This document shows positions 54,949 through 62,449 of a stretch of DNA of 64,000 bases, piece by piece. Below the pieces are notes generated by a model, which was not told where the DNA came from, did no database searches, and saw only the letters and a program-made list of their open reading frames with translations. The translations under genes were made by a program, and so were the position numbers. Positions within the stretch are counted from its first letter, which is position 1, and every line of letters starts with the position of its first letter. This DNA is from an uncultured Bacteroidales bacterium (lineage in GTDB: Bacteria; Bacteroidota; Bacteroidia; Bacteroidales; UBA932). The DNA is taken from assembly GCA_944326255.1 (NCBI GenBank), contig CALVDG010000010.1, forward strand, positions 16,360 through 80,359, in the 5' to 3' direction.

Positions 54949-56898
54949 TTACTTCGTTTGATAGAATTGATTGTTTATTATTTTATCACTCTCACTGATA
55001 CCAAACTCTGCATTATCTATTTCAGAATATGGAACATATAAAAGATTTTTATCCAAACATTCTATCAGAAAACGCTTTTGGTCTTCTAATGACATTTGAG
55101 TAAAATCTTCAGCACTGATATCTATCTCTTGTGGATTGACTTTCCAACTTAAGAAACCTGTTTCTTGTATTTTTTCCCAGATAACAGCAAGTTCATCAGG
55201 AGTTAATACCTGTTCTATCTCATCAGCAAATCGTTGATTTGCTTTAGCTAATTCACAATAGATAAAAGAGCCTCCACCTTGCCAATTAACAGATTGGGAA
55301 ATACCTGTATAATCACCACTTATTACATTTTGCAATCTGGTTTTAATAAGGGATATTTGAGAATCCATTTGCTCTATTCCAATATAACGCCTTTGTAATT
55401 TATGTGCGACTGCCGATGTCGTTCCGCATCCAAGATGATAATCAAGAACAATATCTTTTGGATTTGTAAATACATCTATTAAAAAAGCAATAAGTGCTTC
55501 CGGTTTCTTACCGTTGCGAAAGCTCACATTTCCTTCTCCTGAAACATTGTTATATTCTTTCTCAAAATTATAGAAATTCGCATATTGTTTTTTTGTCACA
55601 TTTGAACTAGTAGGCATCCCCTGAAAATAACCTCCATTTTTCTTCCCGTCCGGTGCAGAATAAAAATACCGATAATCAAAAATATCATCTCCCATATTAG
55701 GCACCTTAAATAATGTTTCTGAAGGAAACTCTGTCAATGGCTCGATGTATTTAACAAAGAATCGTCCACTACTATTCTTCTCACGAATAGAGCCACGAAT
55801 ACTCATTTTTTTTAGACCAAATTGACTTGGTGCAATTGTTCTTATTTTGTATTGCTCAGGAGTATATACTTCCACTTTTTTATCACCACAAACTATCACT
55901 TGAGGATTTACATTATCTTTTATTTCAATTTGCAAAGTATAATCATCTATTGTTTTTAGTTCCTCTTTATATGGCATTCTTTTGTCAGAATTATTTGAAT
56001 AAATAAGTATATACTCTATTATATCATTAAATTCCTTATCTCCTGTGAGTGCTCTATCTGGATGACGTACTTGAATATTAAAATCACATAAGTGTTTTTC
56101 AAATAAATCATCCATAAGAACTCTTAAATATGCAAACTGATGAAAGCTACATTGTACACAAACGACCCCATCATCTTTCAATAATTTCTTAGCGACACTC
56201 AATCTGTTTTGCATGAATGTCAGCCAAGTTGACTGATTGAATTTGTCATTATATCCAAAACTGTCGCTTCCTGTATTATAGGGGGGATCTATATAAATTA
56301 GTTTTACTTTTCCTGCATACTTTTTCTTCAAGGAATGCAGTGCAAGCAAATTGTTTCCTTTAATGATAAGATTGTCATCCATTGATATACTTTCAACATC
56401 ATGTTCACCAATAGAATCAAAATGTTTGAAATTTGTTAACACTTTAGGTTCAATCAGTCTATTAATTTCATCTGGAGCAAGTATTTCATTCCAGAACACT
56501 TCATTACGTTTGGCATCTTCTTTAGTTTGCCCTCCTTCAAGAATACAATCCTTATATGGCCACGACAATACAATTTCCCGACTTTCAGAAAGAAATTCAC
56601 CATCTTCATTAGTCAAACCGACTTTATTTTTAAAAGAAGTGTAACTGTCAGGTAAAAAGCGTTTGTTCATTACAAACTTTTGAAACTTTACCTTATCAAA
56701 AACCATAACGCCACTTATTTCAGTAAAGAAATTGCGTTTAAGTCCATCATGAGTTAATAATTTTGCAATTAAATCAGGGCGAAGAGCAAGAGCTGCTTCT
56801 ACTATTGTATTTTTAAGGAGAGTACCATCTTCTGTACAATATGTGCTATCCATACGAAGAAGTTTCTCCAATTCAGTGAATAAATTTCTACTGTTCAT
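54949..56898 (-). CDS. mod: type III restriction-modification DNA methyltransferase, Mod subunit
   Basis: 649 aa. Beta-class N6-adenine methyltransferase: the catalytic DPPY (204-207 in LIYIDPPYNTG) precedes the AdoMet-binding motif (HLGCGTTSAVA near residue 490). The central region between them is the target-recognition domain, which sets the sequence specificity of both subunits. N-terminal helical region as in other Mod proteins. The gene looks intact, with no simple-sequence repeat in its 5' end, so any phase variation would have to act through its promoter region. Confidence 0.92.
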   Translation of the reverse strand: MNSRNLFTELEKLLRMDSTYCTEDGTLLKNTIVEAALALRPDLIAKLLTHDGLKRNFFTEISGVMVFDKVKFQKFVMNKRFLPDSYTSFKNKVGLTNEDGEFLSESREIVLSWPYKDCILEGGQTKEDAKRNEVFWNEILAPDEINRLIEPKVLTNFKHFDSIGEHDVESISMDDNLIIKGNNLLALHSLKKKYAGKVKLIYIDPPYNTGSDSFGYNDKFNQSTWLTFMQNRLSVAKKLLKDDGVVCVQCSFHQFAYLRVLMDDLFEKHLCDFNIQVRHPDRALTGDKEFNDIIEYILIYSNNSDKRMPYKEELKTIDDYTLQIEIKDNVNPQVIVCGDKKVEVYTPEQYKIRTIAPSQFGLKKMSIRGSIREKNSSGRFFVKYIEPLTEFPSETLFKVPNMGDDIFDYRYFYSAPDGKKNGGYFQGMPTSSNVTKKQYANFYNFEKEYNNVSGEGNVSFRNGKKPEALIAFLIDVFTNPKDIVLDYHLGCGTTSAVAHKLQRRYIGIEQMDSQISLIKTRLQNVISGDYTGISQSVNWQGGGSFIYCELAKANQRFADEIEQVLTPDELAVIWEKIQETGFLSWKVNPQEIDISAEDFTQMSLEDQKRFLIECLDKNLLYVPYSEIDNAEFGISESDKIINNQFYQTK

Positions 56899-56927
56899 AT
56901 ACCGGGAATATTTTATAGCTATAACTG

Positions 56928-56942
56928 CTCTCTATGCAAGAG
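56928..56942 (+). repeat. left 15-bp inverted repeat (CTCTCTATGCAAGAG)
   Basis: Perfect reverse complement of 57107-57121. Each arm is itself an imperfect dyad (CTCT, 7-bp centre, AGAG), the form of a tyrosine recombinase crossover site. Lies 30 nt upstream of the mod start codon. Confidence 0.9.
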
Positions 56943-57106
56943 GTATTCATTCTATCGCAAAAATACTCAAAATACAGAAAATAACATCATTATGTTGGTA
57001 TCAAAAAAGGATTGCTTTGCTTTTCTATTGAAAATATGTTTAGCAAAAGGAAGATAAAATGATGTCATATTTCCTCATTATCAGTTAATTCAATTCAATA
57101 TCGGGA
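56943..57106. promoter_or_regulatory. candidate invertible promoter segment in front of mod-res
   Basis: 164 bp between the 15-bp inverted repeats, no credible gene. It carries a minus-strand TATTTTTG (56965 to 56958) pointing at mod, with a predicted start near 56950 and a leader of about 50 nt that crosses the left repeat. No TAnnTTTG box points the other way, so inversion would remove the promoter from mod. In the orientation shown the switch would be on. Confidence 0.6.
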
Positions 57107-57121
57107 CTCTTGCATAGAGAG
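57107..57121 (-). repeat. right 15-bp inverted repeat (CTCTTGCATAGAGAG)
   Basis: Perfect reverse complement of 56928-56942, 31 nt from the 3' end of the intact tyrosine recombinase gene. Confidence 0.9.
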
Positions 57122-57152
57122 AATTGTTTTTGCGAAACATTACTTCATTTAA

Positions 57153-58352
57153 TCATAAACATTTTAATATCTGTGCATTGGCATTGTCCACAATGGTATT
57201 ATCCAGAGAAGCCAAATATATTTGAGTTGTCAATTCAGAATCATGCCCCATGCCTTCGCTGATAACGGATATTGGAATATTCTTGCTTTTAGCGATACTT
57301 GCCCATGAATGCCTGGCAACATACATCGACAATGGTATGGAAACTCCAATCATATTCGCAATCTCTTTCAAATGCACATTTATACGACTTTGTGCGTATT
57401 TGTATTGCTTTCGGCTTTCATTCGGGAAATTGAGTATGGGAAGTAAATATGGATTTCTATCCCATGTATGACATTTATTTACAATCTCCTGCATACATTT
57501 TTCCCACTTGATGACTAGCTGCTGCCCGGTCTTTCGTCTGCGATACGATAAAAATCCGTTCTGAAGATCTTTCTTTTTTAGGTGAGCCATATCTATGAAT
57601 GACATGCCACGGGTATAGAAACTGAACAGGAACATGTCCCTTGCAAATTCCAGATTAGGCTGTAAGGACAGATCCAGATTCTTCATACGCTTGATGGCAG
57701 ATAATGGAACGGCACGTTTGACGGTCTTGTCCACTCCCGTATAGACATGCCTGAAAGGATTGCGTTGTTCCATCAGTTCCTTTTCCAGGGCACGGTTATA
57801 TACCGCCCGAAGAATACGCATGTAGAATGAACTGGTATTCCGTACGGCACCTTTCCCATGAAGATAGGCTTCATAAAGCTGCATCAAATCCGAATCGATT
57901 TCAGACAACAGAATATCCCTGTCCCCTCTGAACTGCATGAAACTTTTCAGAGTGCAGGAATAATTTTCAGCCGTGCGTATCTTGTCCATCTGTTTGAGAC
58001 GGGCTATGATGCCCTGCATGAAGTTGAAAAGCGACTGTCCCTCTGTGTTGCTTTGAAAAGAAGCGACAATATCATCTGCCGTATATCCGGCTTTCCGGTT
58101 ATCCAGTTGTCGGATAATCATGTCCAGCCGCTTCAAGTCCCACTCCATGCGTTCCTGCAAGGAAAGGAGCAGATTGCTTCGTTCCGAACTGCCGACAATG
58201 ATACAGCTTCCATTTTCATTCCATTCATCTGTAAATATCCGGTAATCCGTCTTTAACTGACGGATTACACGGTTCTGGATAATCTGATAATAGACGGTAC
58301 CTTCCTTTCCCTCTATGGTGGAAGGTCTGAATTTCACTTTGACACTGGCCAT
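57153..58352 (-). CDS. tyrosine recombinase / site-specific integrase, intact
   Basis: 399 aa. N-terminal arm-binding domain, SAM-like core-binding domain (about 105-205), and a complete catalytic domain: R248 (FYTRGMS), K274 (RRKTGQ), R347/H348 (MYVARHSW), H370 (GMGHDS) and the nucleophile Y379 (QIYLAS). All catalytic residues are present, unlike the truncated recombinase at 47948. Two roles are possible and not exclusive: integrase of the mobilization module it is followed by, or invertase for the inverted-repeat segment 31 bp beyond its 3' end. First-gene relationship: the TM accessory gene upstream is 4 nt away on the same strand. Confidence 0.92.
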   Translation of the reverse strand: MASVKVKFRPSTIEGKEGTVYYQIIQNRVIRQLKTDYRIFTDEWNENGSCIIVGSSERSNLLLSLQERMEWDLKRLDMIIRQLDNRKAGYTADDIVASFQSNTEGQSLFNFMQGIIARLKQMDKIRTAENYSCTLKSFMQFRGDRDILLSEIDSDLMQLYEAYLHGKGAVRNTSSFYMRILRAVYNRALEKELMEQRNPFRHVYTGVDKTVKRAVPLSAIKRMKNLDLSLQPNLEFARDMFLFSFYTRGMSFIDMAHLKKKDLQNGFLSYRRRKTGQQLVIKWEKCMQEIVNKCHTWDRNPYLLPILNFPNESRKQYKYAQSRINVHLKEIANMIGVSIPLSMYVARHSWASIAKSKNIPISVISEGMGHDSELTTQIYLASLDNTIVDNANAQILKCL

Positions 58353-58356
58353 GGGC

Positions 58357-59124
58357 TTACTTTTTAGGTTCGTCCGTAATAGACTTGTCCTTGATGGACT
58401 TCGCCTTGCTGTCCAGTTCTCTCGCGGCCTGTTCTTTCAGCCGTGCCTGCTCGGTCAGGGTGGCCTGTCTCCGTACCGCTTCCTCGTAGGCTTCCACGTC
58501 CTCACGCATCTGTTCTATCCGTCCGTTATCCCGGTTCGGCCCAAAGAGATTCTCTAGTTCCACAAGCTGCTCGGGAGTAGCCTCTCCTTTCATCTTGACA
58601 TAACGGTACTTCAGATCATTATCGACTTGTGCGTTATCTGTTCTCGTCGAAAAATAGAGCGCCACGGACAGGGCCACGATTGCCGCGAACATCACGGAAA
58701 AACTCCCAAGGATATACGGGGATTCCAAGCTCAGGCTGAAATGATGGTTGATGTTGCTTGTCTTGACGGCATTCTTTCTGATTGTGTCATTGGTCTCACA
58801 AAACAGGGCTTCCACTTTCTCCTGGTTCTGCCGCTGTTCATTCCGTATTTCAGACAAGAACTGTCCAAGCCTTTCCTGTGACGAGTTTTTCCTGTCCATG
58901 GAAACCATATCGTTCTTGATGGCGGCAAGACCTTCGTACACGCGAGCCAACAATTTACGGAATGTCTCATGGCCATTCCGGACTTCATTCAGCACGGACT
59001 CATCCTGTTTATTATTAACTGTCGGGCTGTTGCCTTCCGGCAAGGGGACGGACAACCCGTTGATTTTGTTCTCGATTCTTTCCAGGCATCCGAAGATGCT
59101 CTCGATATATTCTTCCAATTTCAT
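58357..59124 (-). CDS. mobilization-operon TM protein, unknown function
   Basis: 255 aa. N-terminal coiled-coil-rich half (about 1-135), one TM helix at about 145-165 (FSVMFAAIVALSVALYF) and a charged C-terminal coiled coil (about 195-255, rich in E, K, A). No named family recognised. Lies between the relaxase and the recombinase genes, all on one strand. Position suggests an accessory role in mobilization, perhaps linking the relaxosome to the membrane. Confidence 0.7.
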   Translation of the reverse strand: MKLEEYIESIFGCLERIENKINGLSVPLPEGNSPTVNNKQDESVLNEVRNGHETFRKLLARVYEGLAAIKNDMVSMDRKNSSQERLGQFLSEIRNEQRQNQEKVEALFCETNDTIRKNAVKTSNINHHFSLSLESPYILGSFSVMFAAIVALSVALYFSTRTDNAQVDNDLKYRYVKMKGEATPEQLVELENLFGPNRDNGRIEQMREDVEAYEEAVRRQATLTEQARLKEQAARELDSKAKSIKDKSITDEPKK

Positions 59125-59173
59125 ATTCCTGTAATTTTAATGTTCATGAATAATTTGAATGGGAAAGGACGGA

Positions 59174-60103
59174 CTACAATCCGAAACCTTTCCTTTTTTG
59201 TCGCTTCTTCCTGCGTCTGCGCAAGAGTTCTTCCTGTGGCAACGGTTCTTCGGGAGCGGTACCGTTTGTAGAACTGAACAGTCCAGGTCCCGTACTTTCG
59301 AGAAGATGCCCTCTGTCCGGTATCCTTTGCTGCACTTTCCGTTCTGATTCCTGTTGGGATTCCGAAGGCTTCCAGCCCAGCCGGGCATTCAGCCTGGCAA
59401 AGCTGAACTCCCGGCTGATCTGCGAAGCCTTGAAGGTCTGCCCGTCCTTGGTGAACCGGATTCCCTGTATGTCCTCCGGCCTTTTTATCTCCCTGGTACG
59501 CTTTACGAATTCCAGTCTGATGCCCCGGCGAAGCAGATAATCGTTGAACTCTTTCCATGTTCCGGAGCGCTTCAAAGCCGCCTTGACAGCATTGAAGATT
59601 TCATATTTCACACGCTCCGAAGCATGAAGTTTCTCCACATTAGTCTTGCCCTTGTCCTCGGCGTATGTCAGCCCGTACCTGTCCTTAAGCAGTTTCGTGG
59701 CGATTTCGTTACGCTTGTAATCGCCCTGGGAAGAGATTACCTTGCCGTCATACCCTATGCGGTTATAGACCAGGTGACAGTGCGGATTGTCTGTGTTATG
59801 GTGTCTTACCAGAATAAACTGAGTGTTTTTTATCCCCATCAGTTCCATGTATTCCCGGGCTATTTTAGCCATAAATTCATCCGTAAGTAAGGCCTTATCC
59901 TCAGGCTTGAAGCTCAATGCAATGTGTCCGACAGGCTGTTTTATCTTCGGATTAAGCTCACGCTGGTAGTTGAAACAGGCCGTTATTTCCCGGATATTCT
60001 CCAGCAGTACGCCATCGGAGTCGATGATTTCCGCGTTGTCCTTGCCCATCACGTAACGGATACAGCCGCCGAAGGATTTCCCTTTCTTGATCTTGCCAAT
60101 CAT
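59174..60103 (-). CDS. relaxase/mobilization nuclease (MobB/BmpH-like)
   Basis: 309 aa. Nicks and covalently binds one strand at oriT to start transfer. The relaxase domain has the N-terminal IGKIKKGKSFGGCIRYVM with Y17 region, and the metal-binding histidines in VRHHNTDNPHCHLVYNRIGY. The C-terminal part (about 180-309) is basic, with EFNDYLLRRGIRLEFVKRT as in Bacteroides mobilizable elements. ATG overlaps the mobC stop (ATGA, 60100-60103). Confidence 0.9.
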   Translation of the reverse strand: MIGKIKKGKSFGGCIRYVMGKDNAEIIDSDGVLLENIREITACFNYQRELNPKIKQPVGHIALSFKPEDKALLTDEFMAKIAREYMELMGIKNTQFILVRHHNTDNPHCHLVYNRIGYDGKVISSQGDYKRNEIATKLLKDRYGLTYAEDKGKTNVEKLHASERVKYEIFNAVKAALKRSGTWKEFNDYLLRRGIRLEFVKRTREIKRPEDIQGIRFTKDGQTFKASQISREFSFARLNARLGWKPSESQQESERKVQQRIPDRGHLLESTGPGLFSSTNGTAPEEPLPQEELLRRRRKKRQKRKGFGL

Positions 60104-60474
60104 GACGGCCTCCTTTCTCCGTGCCTGTACCGGACAATAATCTCCTTGAGTTTCTGAAGGAGTTCTGTCACCGTCCTTTGGGTACGGTGGAATCCGGCCT
60201 GATGGGACAGCCGGGTCAGCTGGTTCAGGTTGTTCGCCATCCCCGTAAGACTGCGTATGAAGGCAGTTTCCTCGGCAGAGTGCCTGACCGTTATTGTCGT
60301 CTCAAAGGCTGATACGCGAAGAAATTCCGCCAGCGTGAGGTTGGCCTGTCTGCTACGTCGGCATAGCCGCTCATAGTCTATCTTGGAGAATTTCACTGTA
60401 ACGGCTTTGCTGAGTTTGCACACTCCGCTTACTTTGGGGCGTCCCCTCGGTCTGTTTTTCTTTCTGTCATTCAT
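60100..60474 (-). CDS. mobC: MobC-family relaxosome accessory protein
   Basis: 124 aa from the ATG at 60474 (MNDRKKNRPRGRPK); an upstream in-frame ATG at 60525 is possible. Basic N-terminus, a ribbon-helix-helix-like stretch (VTVKFSKIDYERLCRRSRQA) and the MobC core with SLTGMANNLNQLTRLSHQAG, where MANNLNQL is the family hallmark. Helps the relaxase melt and nick oriT. Translationally coupled to the relaxase. Confidence 0.9.
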   Translation of the reverse strand: MNDRKKNRPRGRPKVSGVCKLSKAVTVKFSKIDYERLCRRSRQANLTLAEFLRVSAFETTITVRHSAEETAFIRSLTGMANNLNQLTRLSHQAGFHRTQRTVTELLQKLKEIIVRYRHGERRPS

Positions 60475-60534
60475 ATTTTCTTCTTTTGATTTTTGATTAT
60501 TCTTTTTCTCACAATCTGCGACCACCGGGAGCGG

Positions 60535-60680
60535 ATTGCCTCCACTCTTCGGGAGTGGAGCGAGGTTTTTGGGATGCCCGAAAGATAACCTCGCTAACTC
60601 CCAAAACTGAAGTTTTGTCCGTTACCCCCTCAGGTCGGCTACTGACTGTCTGAATACTGTAATGACTGGAGTCAGTAAGC
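60535..60680. other. candidate oriT region
   Basis: The gap between mobC and the DUF3408 gene holds four inverted repeats: CTCCACTC/GAGTGGAG (60540-60547, 60553-60560), GCGAGGTT/AACCTCGC (60560-60567, 60587-60594), CAAAACT/AGTTTTG (60602-60608, 60611-60617) and TACTGACT/AGTCAGTA (60640-60647, 60670-60677). Dense dyads directly upstream of mobC-relaxase genes are the usual setting of oriT. The nic site cannot be fixed by reading. Confidence 0.55.
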
Positions 60681-60702
60681 AAGTCTGTCATTCCGGAAAA
60701 TG

Positions 60703-61167
60703 TCACAGCTTTCGCCACTGCTCGAAGTCTTCCGAGTAGATTTCAAGATGCTGCCGGGCGATGTTCTCAAGCAGTCCGGAAACACTCATTTTACGTCCTC
60801 CCAGCCTGCGGACAAACTCATCCAGCCTGTCACGTACCTCGCCGCTTACGAACACGGGCTTGCGGTCTTCGATTCTCGGGACCTGAAGAAAGGCTTTCCG
60901 GTATTCATCCAGAGAAAGTTTCCTCTGCCTGCTGCTTATACGACGTTGAGACGAGAGAACGGCATCCTCTTTTCCGGTTGACGGTTGCCGGCTCTCGGAT
61001 GTGGTATCGGTCTGTTCTACCGTTCCTTCAGACTTCTCTTTTCCGGTATTATTCAAGGATGATTCCATGGCAGTTTCAATACTGCCATCTGACGGGAGTA
61101 TGAGTGACATATCCGTACCTGTCATGGCCTCCCATTCTTCTTTGGTCAATTTCTTTTTTGTTACCAT
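60703..61167 (-). CDS. DUF3408 domain protein, mobilization accessory
   Basis: 154 aa. Low-complexity polar N-terminal half and a conserved C-terminal domain (about 85-150: LDEYRKAFLQVPRIEDRKPVF, VRRLGGRKMSVSGLLENIAR) that resembles a ribbon-helix-helix fold. DUF3408 proteins are common in Bacteroides conjugative and mobilizable elements beside mobC/relaxase genes, and probably bind the transfer origin. Confidence 0.8.
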   Translation of the reverse strand: MVTKKKLTKEEWEAMTGTDMSLILPSDGSIETAMESSLNNTGKEKSEGTVEQTDTTSESRQPSTGKEDAVLSSQRRISSRQRKLSLDEYRKAFLQVPRIEDRKPVFVSGEVRDRLDEFVRRLGGRKMSVSGLLENIARQHLEIYSEDFEQWRKL

Positions 61168-61619
61168 ACATTTTGATTTTAATCGGTTTACTCACTGGTC
61201 TCGGTGCGCACCTTGACTCGTTGTCGTGAGCAAAGGAAGTGTGTATAGTAAACAGAATCAAGCAAATGGAGATACCGTGGCAATTATGTAATCTCGTGCA
61301 CTATACCGATTGGGCGGTCGGTGCTGCCTGCCGTGATTTGCCGGAGTGATTCCTACAGACCGGATCGTTCAAGCGGATTCCGTTTATGAAGAAGGCTCAT
61401 TGTATGCAGTTGAGATGTAACATGATGTCATTCCGGGCAACGCATCGTCACCGGTCTGAAAATCCATTGCAGTGTGATTTCTACTGCTTTTATTTGCAGT
61501 GGGAACAGGGATAAACGGCACATTTCCTGCCGAGAATTGGACGATGATTCATGATGGAATATCGGTTGTAAAGGATCTGTTCTGTTCCGGAATTTAGAAT
61601 ATATGTTTAACAGAAAATA
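61168..61619. other. 452-bp intergenic region between divergent mobilization and HTH genes
   Basis: No gene, tRNA or clear repeat seen. It separates the minus-strand mobilization genes from the plus-strand HTH genes and must hold promoters for both, but only weak matches to TAnnTTTG are visible. Composition is close to that of the mobilization genes. Confidence 0.5.
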
Positions 61620-61940
61620 ATGAAGACAATGGAAATCATCAGCTTTGAAAAAAGGACTTTCGAGGAGATTGCCGCCAAGTTGGATCGTTTCGTGCAGCGG
61701 GTGGAAAGCCTGTGCCGTGAACACGGCGGAAAGGAAACAAGTGAATGGATGGACAACCACGAGGTTTGCCGCAGGTTGCGTATCAGTCCGAGAACCTTGC
61801 AGACCTTGAGGGATAACGGAACGCTGGCCTTTACAAAAATCGGGAACCGGACTTACTACCGTCCTGACGATGTGGAACGGGTAGTCGGCAACGTGGAGGA
61901 CAAACGCAAGGAAGCGCGCTGGAAAGGCAAGACCATTTGA
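61620..61940 (+). CDS. helix-turn-helix protein (excisionase/MerR-like HTH_17)
   Basis: 106 aa; an in-frame ATG at 61629 is an alternative start. Amphipathic N-terminal helix (about 10-35), then the winged HTH: MDNHEVCRRLRISPRTLQTLRDNGTLAFTKIG with YYRPDDVERVV. Typical of pairs of small HTH proteins near the ends of Bacteroides conjugative elements, where they regulate excision or act as directionality factors. Followed after 40 nt by a second member. Confidence 0.82.
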   Translation: MKTMEIISFEKRTFEEIAAKLDRFVQRVESLCREHGGKETSEWMDNHEVCRRLRISPRTLQTLRDNGTLAFTKIGNRTYYRPDDVERVVGNVEDKRKEARWKGKTI

Positions 61941-61980
61941 GTGAGTTTCAAGAATAATGTATAACCAATATCAAACGCGT

Positions 61981-62286
61981 ATGAGTAATGAAATCAGAGA
62001 AAAGGACCACGAGTGGGTAAAGGCGTTCCACTCGAATTTCGACAGGCTGTTGGCCCTGCTCGAAAAGTTGCTGGAGAAACGGCAACCGTCTGCCTATGGC
62101 GATGAACTACTGACGGACAAGGAAGTGGCGTACCTGCTGAAAGTGAGCCGGAGGACTTTGCAGGACTACCGAAACAACGGTATTCTGCCTTACACACAAG
62201 TAGGCGGCAAGATTCTCTACCGGGCTTCTGACATAGAAAAGACACTGATGAAAGGGTACAAGGAAGCGTACCGACTTAATGAATAG
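61981..62286 (+). CDS. helix-turn-helix protein, second copy
   Basis: 101 aa from the ATG at 61981; an upstream in-frame ATG at 61957 would add eight residues. Same layout as the preceding gene: a leading helix, then LLTDKEVAYLLKVSRRTLQDYRNNGILPYTQVGGKILYRASDIE. Diverged paralogue of its neighbour. Its stop codon overlaps the first of three 13-bp repeats, so it could control the downstream fic gene through them. Confidence 0.82.
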   Translation: MSNEIREKDHEWVKAFHSNFDRLLALLEKLLEKRQPSAYGDELLTDKEVAYLLKVSRRTLQDYRNNGILPYTQVGGKILYRASDIEKTLMKGYKEAYRLNE

Positions 62287-62346
62287 AATCGGTATCACTC
62301 TATTGGAATCTGTATCACTTATCAAACATGTGGGTGATACTGATTC
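62286..62346. repeat. three copies of the 13-bp motif GAATCnGTATCAC
   Basis: Direct copies at 62286-62298 and 62306-62318 (20-bp period) and an inverted copy at 62334-62346. Copies differ only at the sixth base. The second and third copies could form a 13-bp hairpin with one mismatch and a 15-nt loop. Placement between an HTH gene and the fic promoter suggests an operator. Confidence 0.75.
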
Positions 62347-62366
62347 AATTTGTTGTATTGAAAAAG

Positions 62367-62420
62367 GTAGGAAGAAAAGCAAATAAAGTGGGGAGAAAAT
62401 AATGAGAAGTAGGGAGAAAA
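62367..62420 (+). repeat. three 21-bp-spaced GTrGGrAGAAAA repeats upstream of fic
   Basis: Core 12-mers at 62367-62378 (GTAGGAAGAAAA), 62388-62399 (GTGGGGAGAAAA) and 62409-62420 (GTAGGGAGAAAA), exactly 21 bp apart, so on one face of the helix. The last core ends 3 bp before the -7 box, which places the repeats over the -33 region. The same cores recur inside fic at 63243-63296. Confidence 0.85.
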
Positions 62421-62423
62421 ATA

Positions 62424-62431
62424 TATATTTG
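62424..62431 (+). promoter_or_regulatory. -7 box of fic (TATATTTG)
   Basis: TATATTTG 18 nt before the fic ATG. The -33 position is occupied by the 21-bp repeats rather than a TTTG. Confidence 0.6.
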
Positions 62432-62449
62432 TGAAAAATAGAAGATAAT

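Larger units (their letters stand above)
49031..57130. mobile_element. AT-rich defence-type cargo block
   Basis: From the breakpoint in the first recombinase to the 3' end of the second, base composition is much more AT-rich than either flank, with A/T-ending codons throughout. It holds a TM/ImmA/beta operon, an sce7726-type gene and a type III R-M operon. Such uniform composition and defence-like content suggest acquisition as a unit from another lineage. I find no direct repeat marking its edges. Confidence 0.6.

Noticed and set aside
49031..57130. Direct repeats flanking the AT-rich block as attachment sites
   Set aside because: I compared both edges by eye and found no convincing shared direct repeat.
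56898..57152. Inverted repeats as ends of a small insertion sequence or MITE
   Set aside because: No target-site duplication flanks the 15-bp arms and no further copies were seen in the window; inversion-site reading fits better, though not proven.
62286..62420. Possible CRISPR array in the fic upstream region
   Set aside because: Two unrelated short motifs with fixed 20-21 bp phasing and no unique spacers of CRISPR length.
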